IMG/VR virus record: IMGVR_UViG_3300023210_002753
Span: 1-64,000 of that record
Direction: 5' to 3' (one strand)
Source of the DNA: a virus
Length of the DNA: 64,000 nucleotides
Below are positions 1 through 7,093 of this stretch, one piece after another. A program made the position numbers and the translations under genes. Under the pieces are notes generated by a model, which saw only the letters and a list, made by a program, of their open reading frames with translations, was not told the DNA's origin and did no database searches. Position 1 is the first letter of the stretch, and the number at the start of each line of letters is the position of its first letter.

Positions 1-519
1 GGCGGTTATGATTCTCAGGATATAATGGGGATTCATGGTGGTAGAGTTCATGGTGAAATAACTAGAATAGTTACCGATACAGTGGGGTTAATAAAACACT
101 TTAGCGAACATTTAGTTAGTGGTTCCTTATCTAAGAATGATATAATGCTCGGAATTTTTAATTTTTCTGAAAAAGTTCAACATGATATAAAACGATTAAA
201 AGAATTATCAAGTGAAATTTATATAGATGACGATTTTAAGTCATTAATGGTAAATTATATACGAGCACTACAAAAAGTTTTAAAATATTTTAAATTATTA
301 AGCAATTTAAGTTCAGGAATAGTGGGTAGGAAACCACAAATGTTTAGTGCTGGATTAGGTGTGGATATGAGCCATAGTGAGTTATCTTTAAAAATTGCAG
401 AGAAATTATCTAGCTTGGGTGAACACATAGAATCTTTAGGTGAAATGTTCCAAACAATTATGGGTAGATTTAGTAGTCGAATGCAGGGTAATCACGATGA
501 TAGTGAGGATATATTTTAG
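1..519 (+). CDS. Hypothetical phage protein, 5' end outside the window
   Basis: The frame is open from base 1 and continues into the in-frame ATG at 25 without a stop, so the gene most likely begins upstream; about 172 C-terminal residues are visible. The segment starts glycine-rich (GGYDSQDIMGIHGG), then becomes a mostly helical, Leu/Lys/Ser-rich region with no recognisable catalytic motif or membrane segment and an acidic tail (DDSEDIF). It reads in the same direction as the late genes downstream, so a virion role is possible, but this is inference from position only. I do not recognise the family. Confidence 0.75.
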   Translation, partial: GGYDSQDIMGIHGGRVHGEITRIVTDTVGLIKHFSEHLVSGSLSKNDIMLGIFNFSEKVQHDIKRLKELSSEIYIDDDFKSLMVNYIRALQKVLKYFKLLSNLSSGIVGRKPQMFSAGLGVDMSHSELSLKIAEKLSSLGEHIESLGEMFQTIMGRFSSRMQGNHDDSEDIF

Positions 520-571
520 ATACCCTTTAAAATTAACTACATTAACATTACTTTTATTAAAATAAAGAATT

Positions 572-769
572 ATGAACAACGATCAAAAAGCAGAATTATA
601 CCATTCTTATCTATTAAGACATGATAGATTAGAATCTCAGATAGCAGATATTAAATCTGAGGCAGCAGGAAGAGATTTAAACAAAGAGCAAAAAAATAAG
701 ATTAATCTTATAGAATCTCAGAAGGCAGAAATTGTTACTGAAACTCAGAAACTTTTCGAGTCATACTAG
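572..769 (+). CDS. Small coiled-coil-like hypothetical protein (65 aa)
   Basis: A 65-residue protein rich in Glu, Lys, Gln and Leu with a heptad-like spacing of hydrophobic residues (LESQIADIKSE, IESQKAEIV), predicted by eye to be helical. The ATG follows an A-rich stretch (aataaagaatt), the usual translation signal in this genome. Its stop overlaps the late-type promoter element of the next gene. No family recognised. Confidence 0.6.
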   Translation: MNNDQKAELYHSYLLRHDRLESQIADIKSEAAGRDLNKEQKNKINLIESQKAEIVTETQKLFESY

Positions 770-780
770 TATTTATAATA
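768..780 (+). promoter_or_regulatory. Late-type promoter element (AGTATTTATAATA)
   Basis: Matches the recurring TATTTAT(A/T)A element found in front of many late genes of this window; it sits 2 bases before the ATG at 783, so the transcript would have almost no leader. Confidence 0.5.
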
Positions 781-782
781 GT

Positions 783-1577
783 ATGTCGATAAGAACTACT
801 ATTAAAAAAATACTTTTAGAAAATAATAAACGTTATAATAAATTCGCTTATAACGTAATTAAATATGCGTATAATAATATTCGCATTAATCAGTACAGTG
901 GTAAAGAAGGTGAATTTAAATCTAAATTTGGGAGTGTTGATAATTGGATTAGAAATATTAAGTTGTATTTTTTTGAGCCGATGGAAAAACAAAAATCTAT
1001 GTATAGTTTAGATAAGGCTATTGATTATGGAAACAACCCACTCATTGACGGAATCAAACAAACAGATATAATAAAAATGTTATCAGAATTTATAGTGAAT
1101 TTTGAGGAGTCTGGTGAAAAAATAGAAGTGGACGTAATTAGTGGGTTTAATTTTGATGTATACTTGGAAAAAAATTATTTTAAGTGTACTAATGAATTTT
1201 TTGAATTTGTATGGGACGTTTATTTAAAAGATGCTAGAAATCATTGGAACGAGAGTCCAAAAGATAAGTATTGGGAAGAAATAAAAGATGGTGTCATCGA
1301 AAAAATGGAAGATGTGGAGTGGCAAGAGGAAAACGGTGTTTCATTTGATCAATTAAATAACGAAAAGGAATATTTTATGTCATATTGGCATTACCCAATG
1401 GACTCTTTGGGTTGGGATAGGGATGATTTATGTGAATTTTATAAAGATATGTTATCTGAAAGGGGAGATGAAAAATTAAGAAAAGTAATCGAGTATCACG
1501 ATAACCAATTTATAAATACAACTATAATAGACCATAACCTTTATTATGTAATTGACAGGGATAAGTTCCTATTTTAA
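783..1577 (+). CDS. Putative head-internal protein with capsid-targeting-like N-terminus
   Basis: 264 residues. I start at ATG 783 rather than an in-frame upstream codon at 732 because 783 follows the late promoter element and gives the N-terminus MSIRTTIKKILLE|N. That peptide ends in L-L-E (residues 11-13), the (L/I)-x-E signature cleaved by T4-type prohead proteases, and resembles the starts of other genes here. The body is rich in Trp, Tyr, Asp and Glu (for example WEEIKDGVIEKMEDVEWQEE) with no known domain that I can see. Inferred role: a protein packaged in the prohead and trimmed there. Its last 9 bases overlap the end of the convergent HNH gene. Confidence 0.75.
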   Translation: MSIRTTIKKILLENNKRYNKFAYNVIKYAYNNIRINQYSGKEGEFKSKFGSVDNWIRNIKLYFFEPMEKQKSMYSLDKAIDYGNNPLIDGIKQTDIIKMLSEFIVNFEESGEKIEVDVISGFNFDVYLEKNYFKCTNEFFEFVWDVYLKDARNHWNESPKDKYWEEIKDGVIEKMEDVEWQEENGVSFDQLNNEKEYFMSYWHYPMDSLGWDRDDLCEFYKDMLSERGDEKLRKVIEYHDNQFINTTIIDHNLYYVIDRDKFLF

Positions 1578-1991
1578 CCTTTTTATACGTCTTAATGCGT
1601 TTTTTGACTCATTTGTTACCTTACTACCCTTACTTAAGTTCTCCTCATAGGGTATAAACCTTAAATTTTTGATGTTTCCTACCTTTTCTGGTGGGATTTT
1701 CTCTTTAAAACCCATCGCAATAGGGTAAATGTGATCTAAATGATGGTTTTTCCATCCTCTTTTGTCAGAATTCTCCAATAAATAGAGTTTTTGTCCTTCT
1801 GTAACCTCCCAAACCATAGCATAATACAATTTCTTCTCTAAATCCTTAATTTTTTTGATTTTTTGTTTGATTTTAGGGTGTTTTTTGGTAATTTTACGTA
1901 TTTTATACCTATTTTTATCCCTTTTTCGTTGATTTAAGGGTGTTTTAGGGGTATTTTTACCTTTTTTAGTATTTTTGGGTGGAATATTCAT
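1569..1991 (-). CDS. HNH family endonuclease
   Basis: 140 residues. The first ~50 residues are extremely basic (Lys/Arg runs), a probable DNA- or RNA-binding tail. Residues ~83-125 carry an HNH core: H-H-L-D-H-I-Y-P, then N-I-K-N-L-R and later N-L-S-K-G-S, the spacing seen in stand-alone phage HNH nucleases. It runs opposite to the surrounding late genes and is divergent from the cell-wall hydrolase gene, with only 30 bases between the two starts. It could be a homing endonuclease or a packaging-associated nicking HNH protein; the sequence does not decide. Confidence 0.8.
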   Translation of the reverse strand: MNIPPKNTKKGKNTPKTPLNQRKRDKNRYKIRKITKKHPKIKQKIKKIKDLEKKLYYAMVWEVTEGQKLYLLENSDKRGWKNHHLDHIYPIAMGFKEKIPPEKVGNIKNLRFIPYEENLSKGSKVTNESKNALRRIKRLK

Positions 1992-2008
1992 ATATTTAAA
2001 TAAATAAC

Positions 2009-2021
2009 TATATTTATAAAT
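2009..2021 (+). promoter_or_regulatory. Late-type promoter element abutting the start codon
   Basis: TATATTTATAAAT lies directly before ATG 2022. If this is a -10 element, transcription would begin at or next to the start codon. The gene at 19952 has the same element at the same distance (five bases between ATATTTA and the ATG). Confidence 0.6.
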
Positions 2022-2861
2022 ATGAAGATAATAATTACCGAAAACCAGTTAAAAAAAATACTTTTAAATGAAAATCAATATACAAAAAGTAATGTAACTT
2101 TTAATGATATATGGTTTTGTAATAAAGTAGTTAAATGTGATGAAAATCAAGATAGGGATGATAGCCCACTTTATTTAGTACAACAAAGATTAATAGAAGA
2201 GTTAAATAAAAATCCGGAAACAAAAAAATGGGTGATAAAAAAGAACTTCACAGCAGATAAATCTTTTGGTCCAACTACCGCTAAGGCAATTGGGATGTAT
2301 TATACTAATGGTGAAAGTGAATTTGAGTGTCCAGTTAATATCGGACCAAAATTATTAAAAAAGTTAGGTTTTGAACCACCAGAAGAATTAACAGAAGATG
2401 AAAAAATATTGGCAGTTACATTAACTATGGAAATGTCTAGTTACAATGAAAATGAAATTAAAGCAATATCTAATGTAATTGCAAATAGATCATATATACG
2501 TAATAAATCTGTGGTAGATATAGTTAAATCTTGTAATAAGAAAAACATTTGTCAATTCTCTGGGTGGAATGATTATAAAGGTGAGGATGTCGACACTGTT
2601 ATATGTAAAGAAAGATCGTATGAGGATGATTCTTGGGAAACTGCGGTAAAGTATGCGAAGTTATTGTTGTCGGGTGCAAACTTTTCAGATAATACTAATG
2701 GTGCAACACATTATTATAACCCTAACAATCCAGACGTTAAAAAAAACCCACCTAATTGGGGTGAAGGATTTGATACTTGGGTACCACATATTAAATTAAT
2801 TCATTCATATGGTAGGGATACTACAACTAATTGGGCAAAAAATCCAGTTATAAGAAAATAA
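2022..2861 (+). CDS. SleB-type cell-wall hydrolase with capsid-targeting-like leader
   Basis: 279 residues, three parts. Residues 1-17 form a leader, MKIIITENQLKKILLNE, with two (L/I)-x-E sites (I-T-E at 5-7 and L-N-E at 15-17). Residues ~48-95 resemble a peptidoglycan-binding-1 repeat (VQQRLIEEL ... SFGPTTAKAI). Residues ~128-265 match the SleB/CwlJ hydrolase_2 family: E-x-x-A-I-S-N-V-I-A-N-R at 145-156, Q-F-S-G-W at 178-182, G-A-T-H-Y-Y-N-P at 227-234 and P-N-W near 245. The family cleaves peptidoglycan glycan strands. The leader suggests packing inside the head and release during infection rather than use in lysis; that is inference. No signal peptide. Confidence 0.85.
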   Translation: MKIIITENQLKKILLNENQYTKSNVTFNDIWFCNKVVKCDENQDRDDSPLYLVQQRLIEELNKNPETKKWVIKKNFTADKSFGPTTAKAIGMYYTNGESEFECPVNIGPKLLKKLGFEPPEELTEDEKILAVTLTMEMSSYNENEIKAISNVIANRSYIRNKSVVDIVKSCNKKNICQFSGWNDYKGEDVDTVICKERSYEDDSWETAVKYAKLLLSGANFSDNTNGATHYYNPNNPDVKKNPPNWGEGFDTWVPHIKLIHSYGRDTTTNWAKNPVIRK

Positions 2862-2865
2862 TAAA

Positions 2866-3123
2866 ATGGAAAGGGAATTAGATTACGCCTATAAGATATT
2901 CGTTTTTGAACAAATACACAATGCAACTGCAAGTGTAAAAAAAAGATGGATAATATACGATAGTATTTTAGGTGTCTTAAATGATATGAGGGAAATGGAA
3001 TTAATAGATGAAATAAAATATAGAATAACTGACAATGAAAATGATGTAAAAGTGTTCAAGTCTTCTCTAAAGAAGATAAAAAATAAAAATGATACTTTAA
3101 ATTTGTTAATTAATTCAATTTAG
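2866..3123 (+). CDS. Small hypothetical protein (85 aa)
   Basis: Starts 4 bases after the hydrolase stop and is probably co-transcribed with it. It is charged and helical-looking, with no membrane segment, cysteine pattern or recognised domain. No (L/I)-x-E leader is present, which separates it from its two neighbours. Confidence 0.65.
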   Translation: MERELDYAYKIFVFEQIHNATASVKKRWIIYDSILGVLNDMREMELIDEIKYRITDNENDVKVFKSSLKKIKNKNDTLNLLINSI

Positions 3124-3136
3124 TATATATTTATAA
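3124..3136 (+). promoter_or_regulatory. Late-type promoter element
   Basis: TATATATTTATAA starts one base after the preceding stop and lies 15 bases before ATG 3152; it is one of the closest matches to the recurring late element. Confidence 0.55.
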
Positions 3137-3151
3137 ATAAAAGTTAAGAGT

Positions 3152-4777
3152 ATGAAATATATAATTAGTGAAAACCAATATAAGATATTATTAAAAGAAG
3201 ATAGGGTTACATTTTTAAAGACAAATAATGTAATTACAAAAGATGACCTTAAAAAATACCTTAAAGGTGAAAAAGAAGTATCCCAAGATCACCCAGAAGG
3301 TGGGATGAAGAAAAGAATTAAGCTTGAACCTATTCAAGGTCATGATGGTATCGATATAGGTTATATCGTAACAAACAAAAAAGGTAAGGTGAGTATTAAA
3401 GTCACAGAGGAGGTTTTTGATAACATGGTTGACTCTGACCCAACAAATAATAAATCATTTGTCCAGTGGATGCTAGGGGTGTTTAGTCGACACCTTAAAG
3501 ATGGTGATACTGATCAAGCAGTTAGATTTTTATCTGAAGATTTACCTGAAGCTAATGAATATCTTGAAGTTTTTGAAAGGGTTAGAAAGAAAAAAGTATT
3601 TAAAACTGGTGCACCTAATAGACCTAACGCACCCGATAATGTTACCGACATAAATCAATATAAAGATTTGGCACATCTCTACTCCATTGTTAGCCCATTT
3701 ATCGGCGCTGATGAAGAAGATGAGGATGATGGAGTAAGCCCTATATGGAAAAAAATGAAAAAGTATATTGATCTTGGACATGCTAGGTTAGCGTATAGAG
3801 ATAATGACGTATTAGTTTATATTCCAGATACTATAGAATCTAGTTGTGACCCATTAGGTAATTTAGCTTCATGGTGTACGAGAAGAGAAGGGAATTCTTA
3901 TTTTAAATCTTACCGAGAAGGGAATAAAAAACCAGATGGTAGTAATTCAGATTTATATGTAGTTATACCTAAAGAAGTTTTTGAAGGTGATGACGTTGGT
4001 GGGAGGTTTCCATTACAATTCCATTTTGAAACTGGACAATTACATGATAAAAACAATTCATCTATAGAAAATGATTTTAATAATTTAATGAGTAATTATA
4101 GTGGGGCAAAGGAATTCTTTAAAAGAGAGTTAGGGGTATTAGCAACTGGAGATATTGAGCAAGGATCTGGATTAATGGATAGTAGGTATTTAAAGTACCT
4201 TAATAAGTTCGGTGGTAAAGCAAAAGATGTAATGACTGATGCTACATATAAAAAAGGTGTAGAATCTATTAGAAAATTAGCATCAGAACAAACAGGACAA
4301 CTTCAAAATAATAAGTATTTAAAGTGGTTAATGGAAAATACTGATGGTGTGCAAATAACGGATTATTTGGATCCTAGTGTGGAGGTATTAGATTTTAGTA
4401 ATATGGAATTAACAGAGCTTCCAGACATCTCGAACTTCGTCAAGGTAACTAGACTTTCAGCTAATCAGTGTGGGTTAGTTAAATTACCACCTGTTAATTA
4501 TTTACCTAAAAGTATTGAGGTTTTAACTATGACAGGAAATCAAATTAAAGAGGTTCCACTGAAAGATTATGGGACATTAACTAATTGTTTTGTAATGAAT
4601 TTTGGTGACAACCCAGTTACAAAAATAAATGTGGAGGTACTGGAGAAATTGGTTAGGGAGGCGTTAGCTAGATTTGTATTAGCAAGTGTTAACTTAGATA
4701 ATCTTTCACCTGAAAATCTTGCACAATATAGGAGGTTTGAGGAAGATCCCGATAGTATAGGATATTTAGTGGCGTAA
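3152..4777 (+). CDS. Leucine-rich-repeat protein with capsid-targeting-like leader
   Basis: 541 residues. The leader MKYIISENQYKILLKE parallels the hydrolase leader at 2022 (I-S-E at 5-7, L-K-E at 14-16). The middle holds a conserved-looking block with L-A-S-W-C-T-R-R-E-G at 238-247 followed by N-S-D-L-Y-V-V-I-P near 265-273; I recognise the pattern from phage proteins of unknown function but cannot name it. Residues ~410-495 form about four leucine-rich repeats (for example VLDFSNMELTELPDISN). LRRs usually bind proteins. An LRR protein injected from the head, or part of the particle, would be an unusual effector; that role is inferred only from the leader. Confidence 0.8.
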   Translation: MKYIISENQYKILLKEDRVTFLKTNNVITKDDLKKYLKGEKEVSQDHPEGGMKKRIKLEPIQGHDGIDIGYIVTNKKGKVSIKVTEEVFDNMVDSDPTNNKSFVQWMLGVFSRHLKDGDTDQAVRFLSEDLPEANEYLEVFERVRKKKVFKTGAPNRPNAPDNVTDINQYKDLAHLYSIVSPFIGADEEDEDDGVSPIWKKMKKYIDLGHARLAYRDNDVLVYIPDTIESSCDPLGNLASWCTRREGNSYFKSYREGNKKPDGSNSDLYVVIPKEVFEGDDVGGRFPLQFHFETGQLHDKNNSSIENDFNNLMSNYSGAKEFFKRELGVLATGDIEQGSGLMDSRYLKYLNKFGGKAKDVMTDATYKKGVESIRKLASEQTGQLQNNKYLKWLMENTDGVQITDYLDPSVEVLDFSNMELTELPDISNFVKVTRLSANQCGLVKLPPVNYLPKSIEVLTMTGNQIKEVPLKDYGTLTNCFVMNFGDNPVTKINVEVLEKLVREALARFVLASVNLDNLSPENLAQYRRFEEDPDSIGYLVA

Positions 4778-4801
4778 ATAAAATTTTTTTATTAATAACA
4801 C

Positions 4802-4814
4802 TATATTTATAATA
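4802..4814 (+). promoter_or_regulatory. Late-type promoter element
   Basis: TATATTTATAATA, 34 bases before the ATG at 4849, in the gap after the LRR gene. Confidence 0.5.
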
Positions 4815-4848
4815 TAAAATAACATACTTTATAAAAAACATTAATAAT

Positions 4849-5013
4849 ATGTCAAAAAGAAAGAAAAAAGTGGTTAGGTTAACAGAAACAGAAATGGTTA
4901 GCTTAATTGAAAACATCGTTAACGAAGTAAAAAGAGAAAAGAAAAGAGAAATTACAGAATCTAGAAATAGAAAACCTGTAAGTAGAAAACCAGTATCTAG
5001 AAGAAGAAGATAA
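4849..5013 (+). CDS. Basic 54-residue peptide with protease-site leader
   Basis: A short gene with a late promoter element upstream. The product opens with a lysine/arginine tract, then LTETEMVSLIENIVNEV, reaches I-T-E at residues 35-37, and ends in a 17-residue tail SRNRKPVSRKPVSRRRR containing no acidic residue. If a T4-type prohead protease cut after the I-T-E, it would free that Arg-rich tail inside the capsid, where it could neutralise DNA. T4 also makes small internal peptides by such cleavage (established for T4); assignment here is inferred. A 109-codon frame on the other strand covers the same bases but lacks these signals. Confidence 0.65.
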   Translation: MSKRKKKVVRLTETEMVSLIENIVNEVKREKKREITESRNRKPVSRKPVSRRRR

Positions 5014-5032
5014 TCCAAAGTTAAAAAAACGT

Positions 5033-6415
5033 ATGTCTAAAAATTTATCAGAAGAAAGAATTAGGATGAGAAAACTTATGGGGTTTACCTATGAGGATAA
5101 TTCTCATGATGTATTGGCGGAACAGAATATTGGTAAATCTATAATTTCTGAACAGGGGGAAAAAGAAGAAGTTGGAGGAGAAGATTGTGTCACTATTAGT
5201 CATGTAGGGAGATTCCCAGTGGATGGTATTGCAGGGTCCGGTGCATTTACAACGTTTATGGATAAAATAGAGACCACTATTAAAGGTAATGCTAAATTAG
5301 CGGATAAAATTACAAAAGGTTTTGTATATGTAACAGATTTTAGTCTTATTGGTGGCGCAAGTAATCATTATGAGGGTCATTCTGTGACACCTGAAAAAAA
5401 TAATGACCGTAAAAGTGATTATAGTGGACAAGATTATACTGAAGATAATAAGTCATCTCACTTTAAGAAAAATAAAGAATTATCAGTAAATCGAGCTAAA
5501 GGTTTGGCAGATGAATTAAACGGGGAGGATGGATTAAAACGTATTAATGTTCAATTCGATGAGGGTATTTTAGATAATGCTAAAAATAACGCACAAGGAT
5601 ATATTATAGATACAGGGGGAATTAATGATAAACCTAATAAATCAAGCTGGACAATTAATGGTGTAACATACCAACCCGGTCAAGTAGTTGAAGTTAGTAT
5701 GACTATTTGTTACCAATCAGAAAAACAGGAGGAAAATCCTGAAACAGGAACCACAGAAACGGTAATAACCAAAGAACAGGTAACAGTACTAAAAAAGTGT
5801 TTTAATGGTGCCACAATTAAAGTAATTTATGACCCAAAAGATCTGAAGAAAAGAGGGCTTCCAGACCATAGTTGTAATAAAGCAGTTTATGATATATGGG
5901 CAAATGGTTATAAGATAAAAAGAACACCAACGTTAGATTACGCTAGTTTAAATAATAAAGGGTATTTAGATGATGCTGAGAAAGAAGGGCGGAAAAGGAT
6001 AAATACGTTTACTTTAGAGATAGATGGGGTAAATAGTGAGTTCTTTAATGAGGATATTATAGGTAAACATAGTGGAAGATTAGTGATTACGGCAGCATGT
6101 AGGAAGACAAAAGCAGGGAAATGGAGATCAAAAACGTGGAAGTTAAATGGAAAGAAAATGGATCCAAGTGACTGTCATTATGGCGTAGGGAAAATAATAG
6201 TAGATACCGCTGAAGGAACCGACTCTAAAGTAGTGGTAACACCTAGTATGTGGGGAGTAGAGAAAAATGTTGCAGAATTTCCAGCTTGTGAAAATATAAT
6301 TACTGAGTTAATGACTGATAAACCTAAAGTTATAGAAAAAATAAAAACTTGGTGGAAAAAAATAAATAGTAAATCGGATAAGGAAGAAACAAAAAAAGAA
6401 GTAACAAGATTCTAA
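5033..6415 (+). CDS. Putative virion/internal protein, possible degenerate OmpA-like part
   Basis: 460 residues. The N-terminus has several (L/I)-x-E sites: L-S-E at 5-7, L-A-E at 28-30 and I-S-E at 38-40. The segment R-I-R-M-R-K-L-M-G-F is amphipathic. Residues ~110-185 weakly recall an OmpA C-terminal domain (NKELSVNRAKGLADEL followed by a possible binding loop), but the motif is imperfect. Two or three beta-rich, cysteine-containing segments follow, then a very basic C-terminus. The gene lies 19 bases after the basic peptide gene and ends in a 4-base convergent overlap with the secreted-protein gene. Function is not established. Confidence 0.7.
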   Translation: MSKNLSEERIRMRKLMGFTYEDNSHDVLAEQNIGKSIISEQGEKEEVGGEDCVTISHVGRFPVDGIAGSGAFTTFMDKIETTIKGNAKLADKITKGFVYVTDFSLIGGASNHYEGHSVTPEKNNDRKSDYSGQDYTEDNKSSHFKKNKELSVNRAKGLADELNGEDGLKRINVQFDEGILDNAKNNAQGYIIDTGGINDKPNKSSWTINGVTYQPGQVVEVSMTICYQSEKQEENPETGTTETVITKEQVTVLKKCFNGATIKVIYDPKDLKKRGLPDHSCNKAVYDIWANGYKIKRTPTLDYASLNNKGYLDDAEKEGRKRINTFTLEIDGVNSEFFNEDIIGKHSGRLVITAACRKTKAGKWRSKTWKLNGKKMDPSDCHYGVGKIIVDTAEGTDSKVVVTPSMWGVEKNVAEFPACENIITELMTDKPKVIEKIKTWWKKINSKSDKEETKKEVTRF

Positions 6416-7026
6416 TCAACTTTATTATATAACATTTTAATTATTTCTTTATCCAATTCCGAATATTCAGTTACGGTAGAATACCCTTGATAAAAAATAC
6501 TATTATCGTACTGGTATGTGTCATTCCCTAACCCTAAACATTGTGTTATTTCTTCGCGTAGTATATGTTTTTGTCTAATAGGGTTTTTTACTCTACCAAT
6601 ATCTACAAATGCCTCACCCCCATAAATATTATTATGTCTACCACAATATATAACACCAAAACCTTGAGTATTACCCTTTGTATGTTCATCAAATTCCATA
6701 TTAATTTTAGAGAATTCTTTTCGTGTCCCTAAAAATAGTAATAGATTAGATTCATCATTATTAGTAGTTATCGATATATTGATAGGGCTAATAATGTCAT
6801 TTAGTTCAGATACAACCTTTTCTAATTCTTCAATTAAATAATCTATTTTTTCTCCCTTAACAAATATTTTAACGTCTTTTTTGAATTTTTTATGTGATTT
6901 GGCACTGGAAGAGTATTCTCCATAATGAACTATCGTATCATAATAATTTATTATAGTTAGAGAATCTATTTGTGAAACCCCATTTAAAGAGGTTAATACG
7001 ATTAATAATGTGATTAAGTTTTTCAT
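6412..7026 (-). CDS. Secreted DUF2927-like protein (putative metalloprotease fold)
   Basis: 204 residues when started at ATG 7026, which gives a classical signal peptide (MKNLITLLIVLTSLNGVSQ); an in-frame codon 16 residues upstream would bury it and overlap the promoter. The C-terminal half has H-I-L-R-E-E-I-T-Q-C-L-G-L-G-N-D followed by S-I-F-Y-Q and Y-S-E-L-D-K-E-I-I-K-M-L-Y, the block typical of DUF2927 secreted proteins, whose H-x-x-x-E-E core is thought to bind a metal. The gene has a textbook Bacteroidetes promoter and lies alone between late genes. Exported to the host periplasm or beyond; role in infection unknown. Confidence 0.75.
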   Translation of the reverse strand: MKNLITLLIVLTSLNGVSQIDSLTIINYYDTIVHYGEYSSSAKSHKKFKKDVKIFVKGEKIDYLIEELEKVVSELNDIISPINISITTNNDESNLLLFLGTRKEFSKINMEFDEHTKGNTQGFGVIYCGRHNNIYGGEAFVDIGRVKNPIRQKHILREEITQCLGLGNDTYQYDNSIFYQGYSTVTEYSELDKEIIKMLYNKVD

Positions 7027-7043
7027 AGTTGTTTGATTTAATA

Positions 7044-7075
7044 CAAATATACGAAAAAAATTTGACTTTACCAAA
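7044..7075 (-). promoter_or_regulatory. Host-type (Bacteroidetes sigma-A) promoter TTTG-N20-TATATTTG
   Basis: On the minus strand TTTG (7072-7075) is followed after exactly 20 bases by TATATTTG (7044-7051), matching the known Bacteroidetes -33/-7 consensus TTTG / TAnnTTTG. It lies 17 bases upstream of the secreted-protein ATG. Confidence 0.75.
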
Positions 7076-7093
7076 TATTATGCGTAATAATCT

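Noticed and set aside
732-782. Upstream extension of the gene at 783
   Set aside because: It overlaps the previous gene and the late promoter element; starting at 783 yields a leader like those of the other late genes.
4689-5018. 109-codon minus-strand frame
   Set aside because: It overlaps the LRR gene end and the basic peptide gene; composition is Phe/Leu-rich as expected of an antisense frame to Lys/Glu codons, and no promoter or start context supports it.
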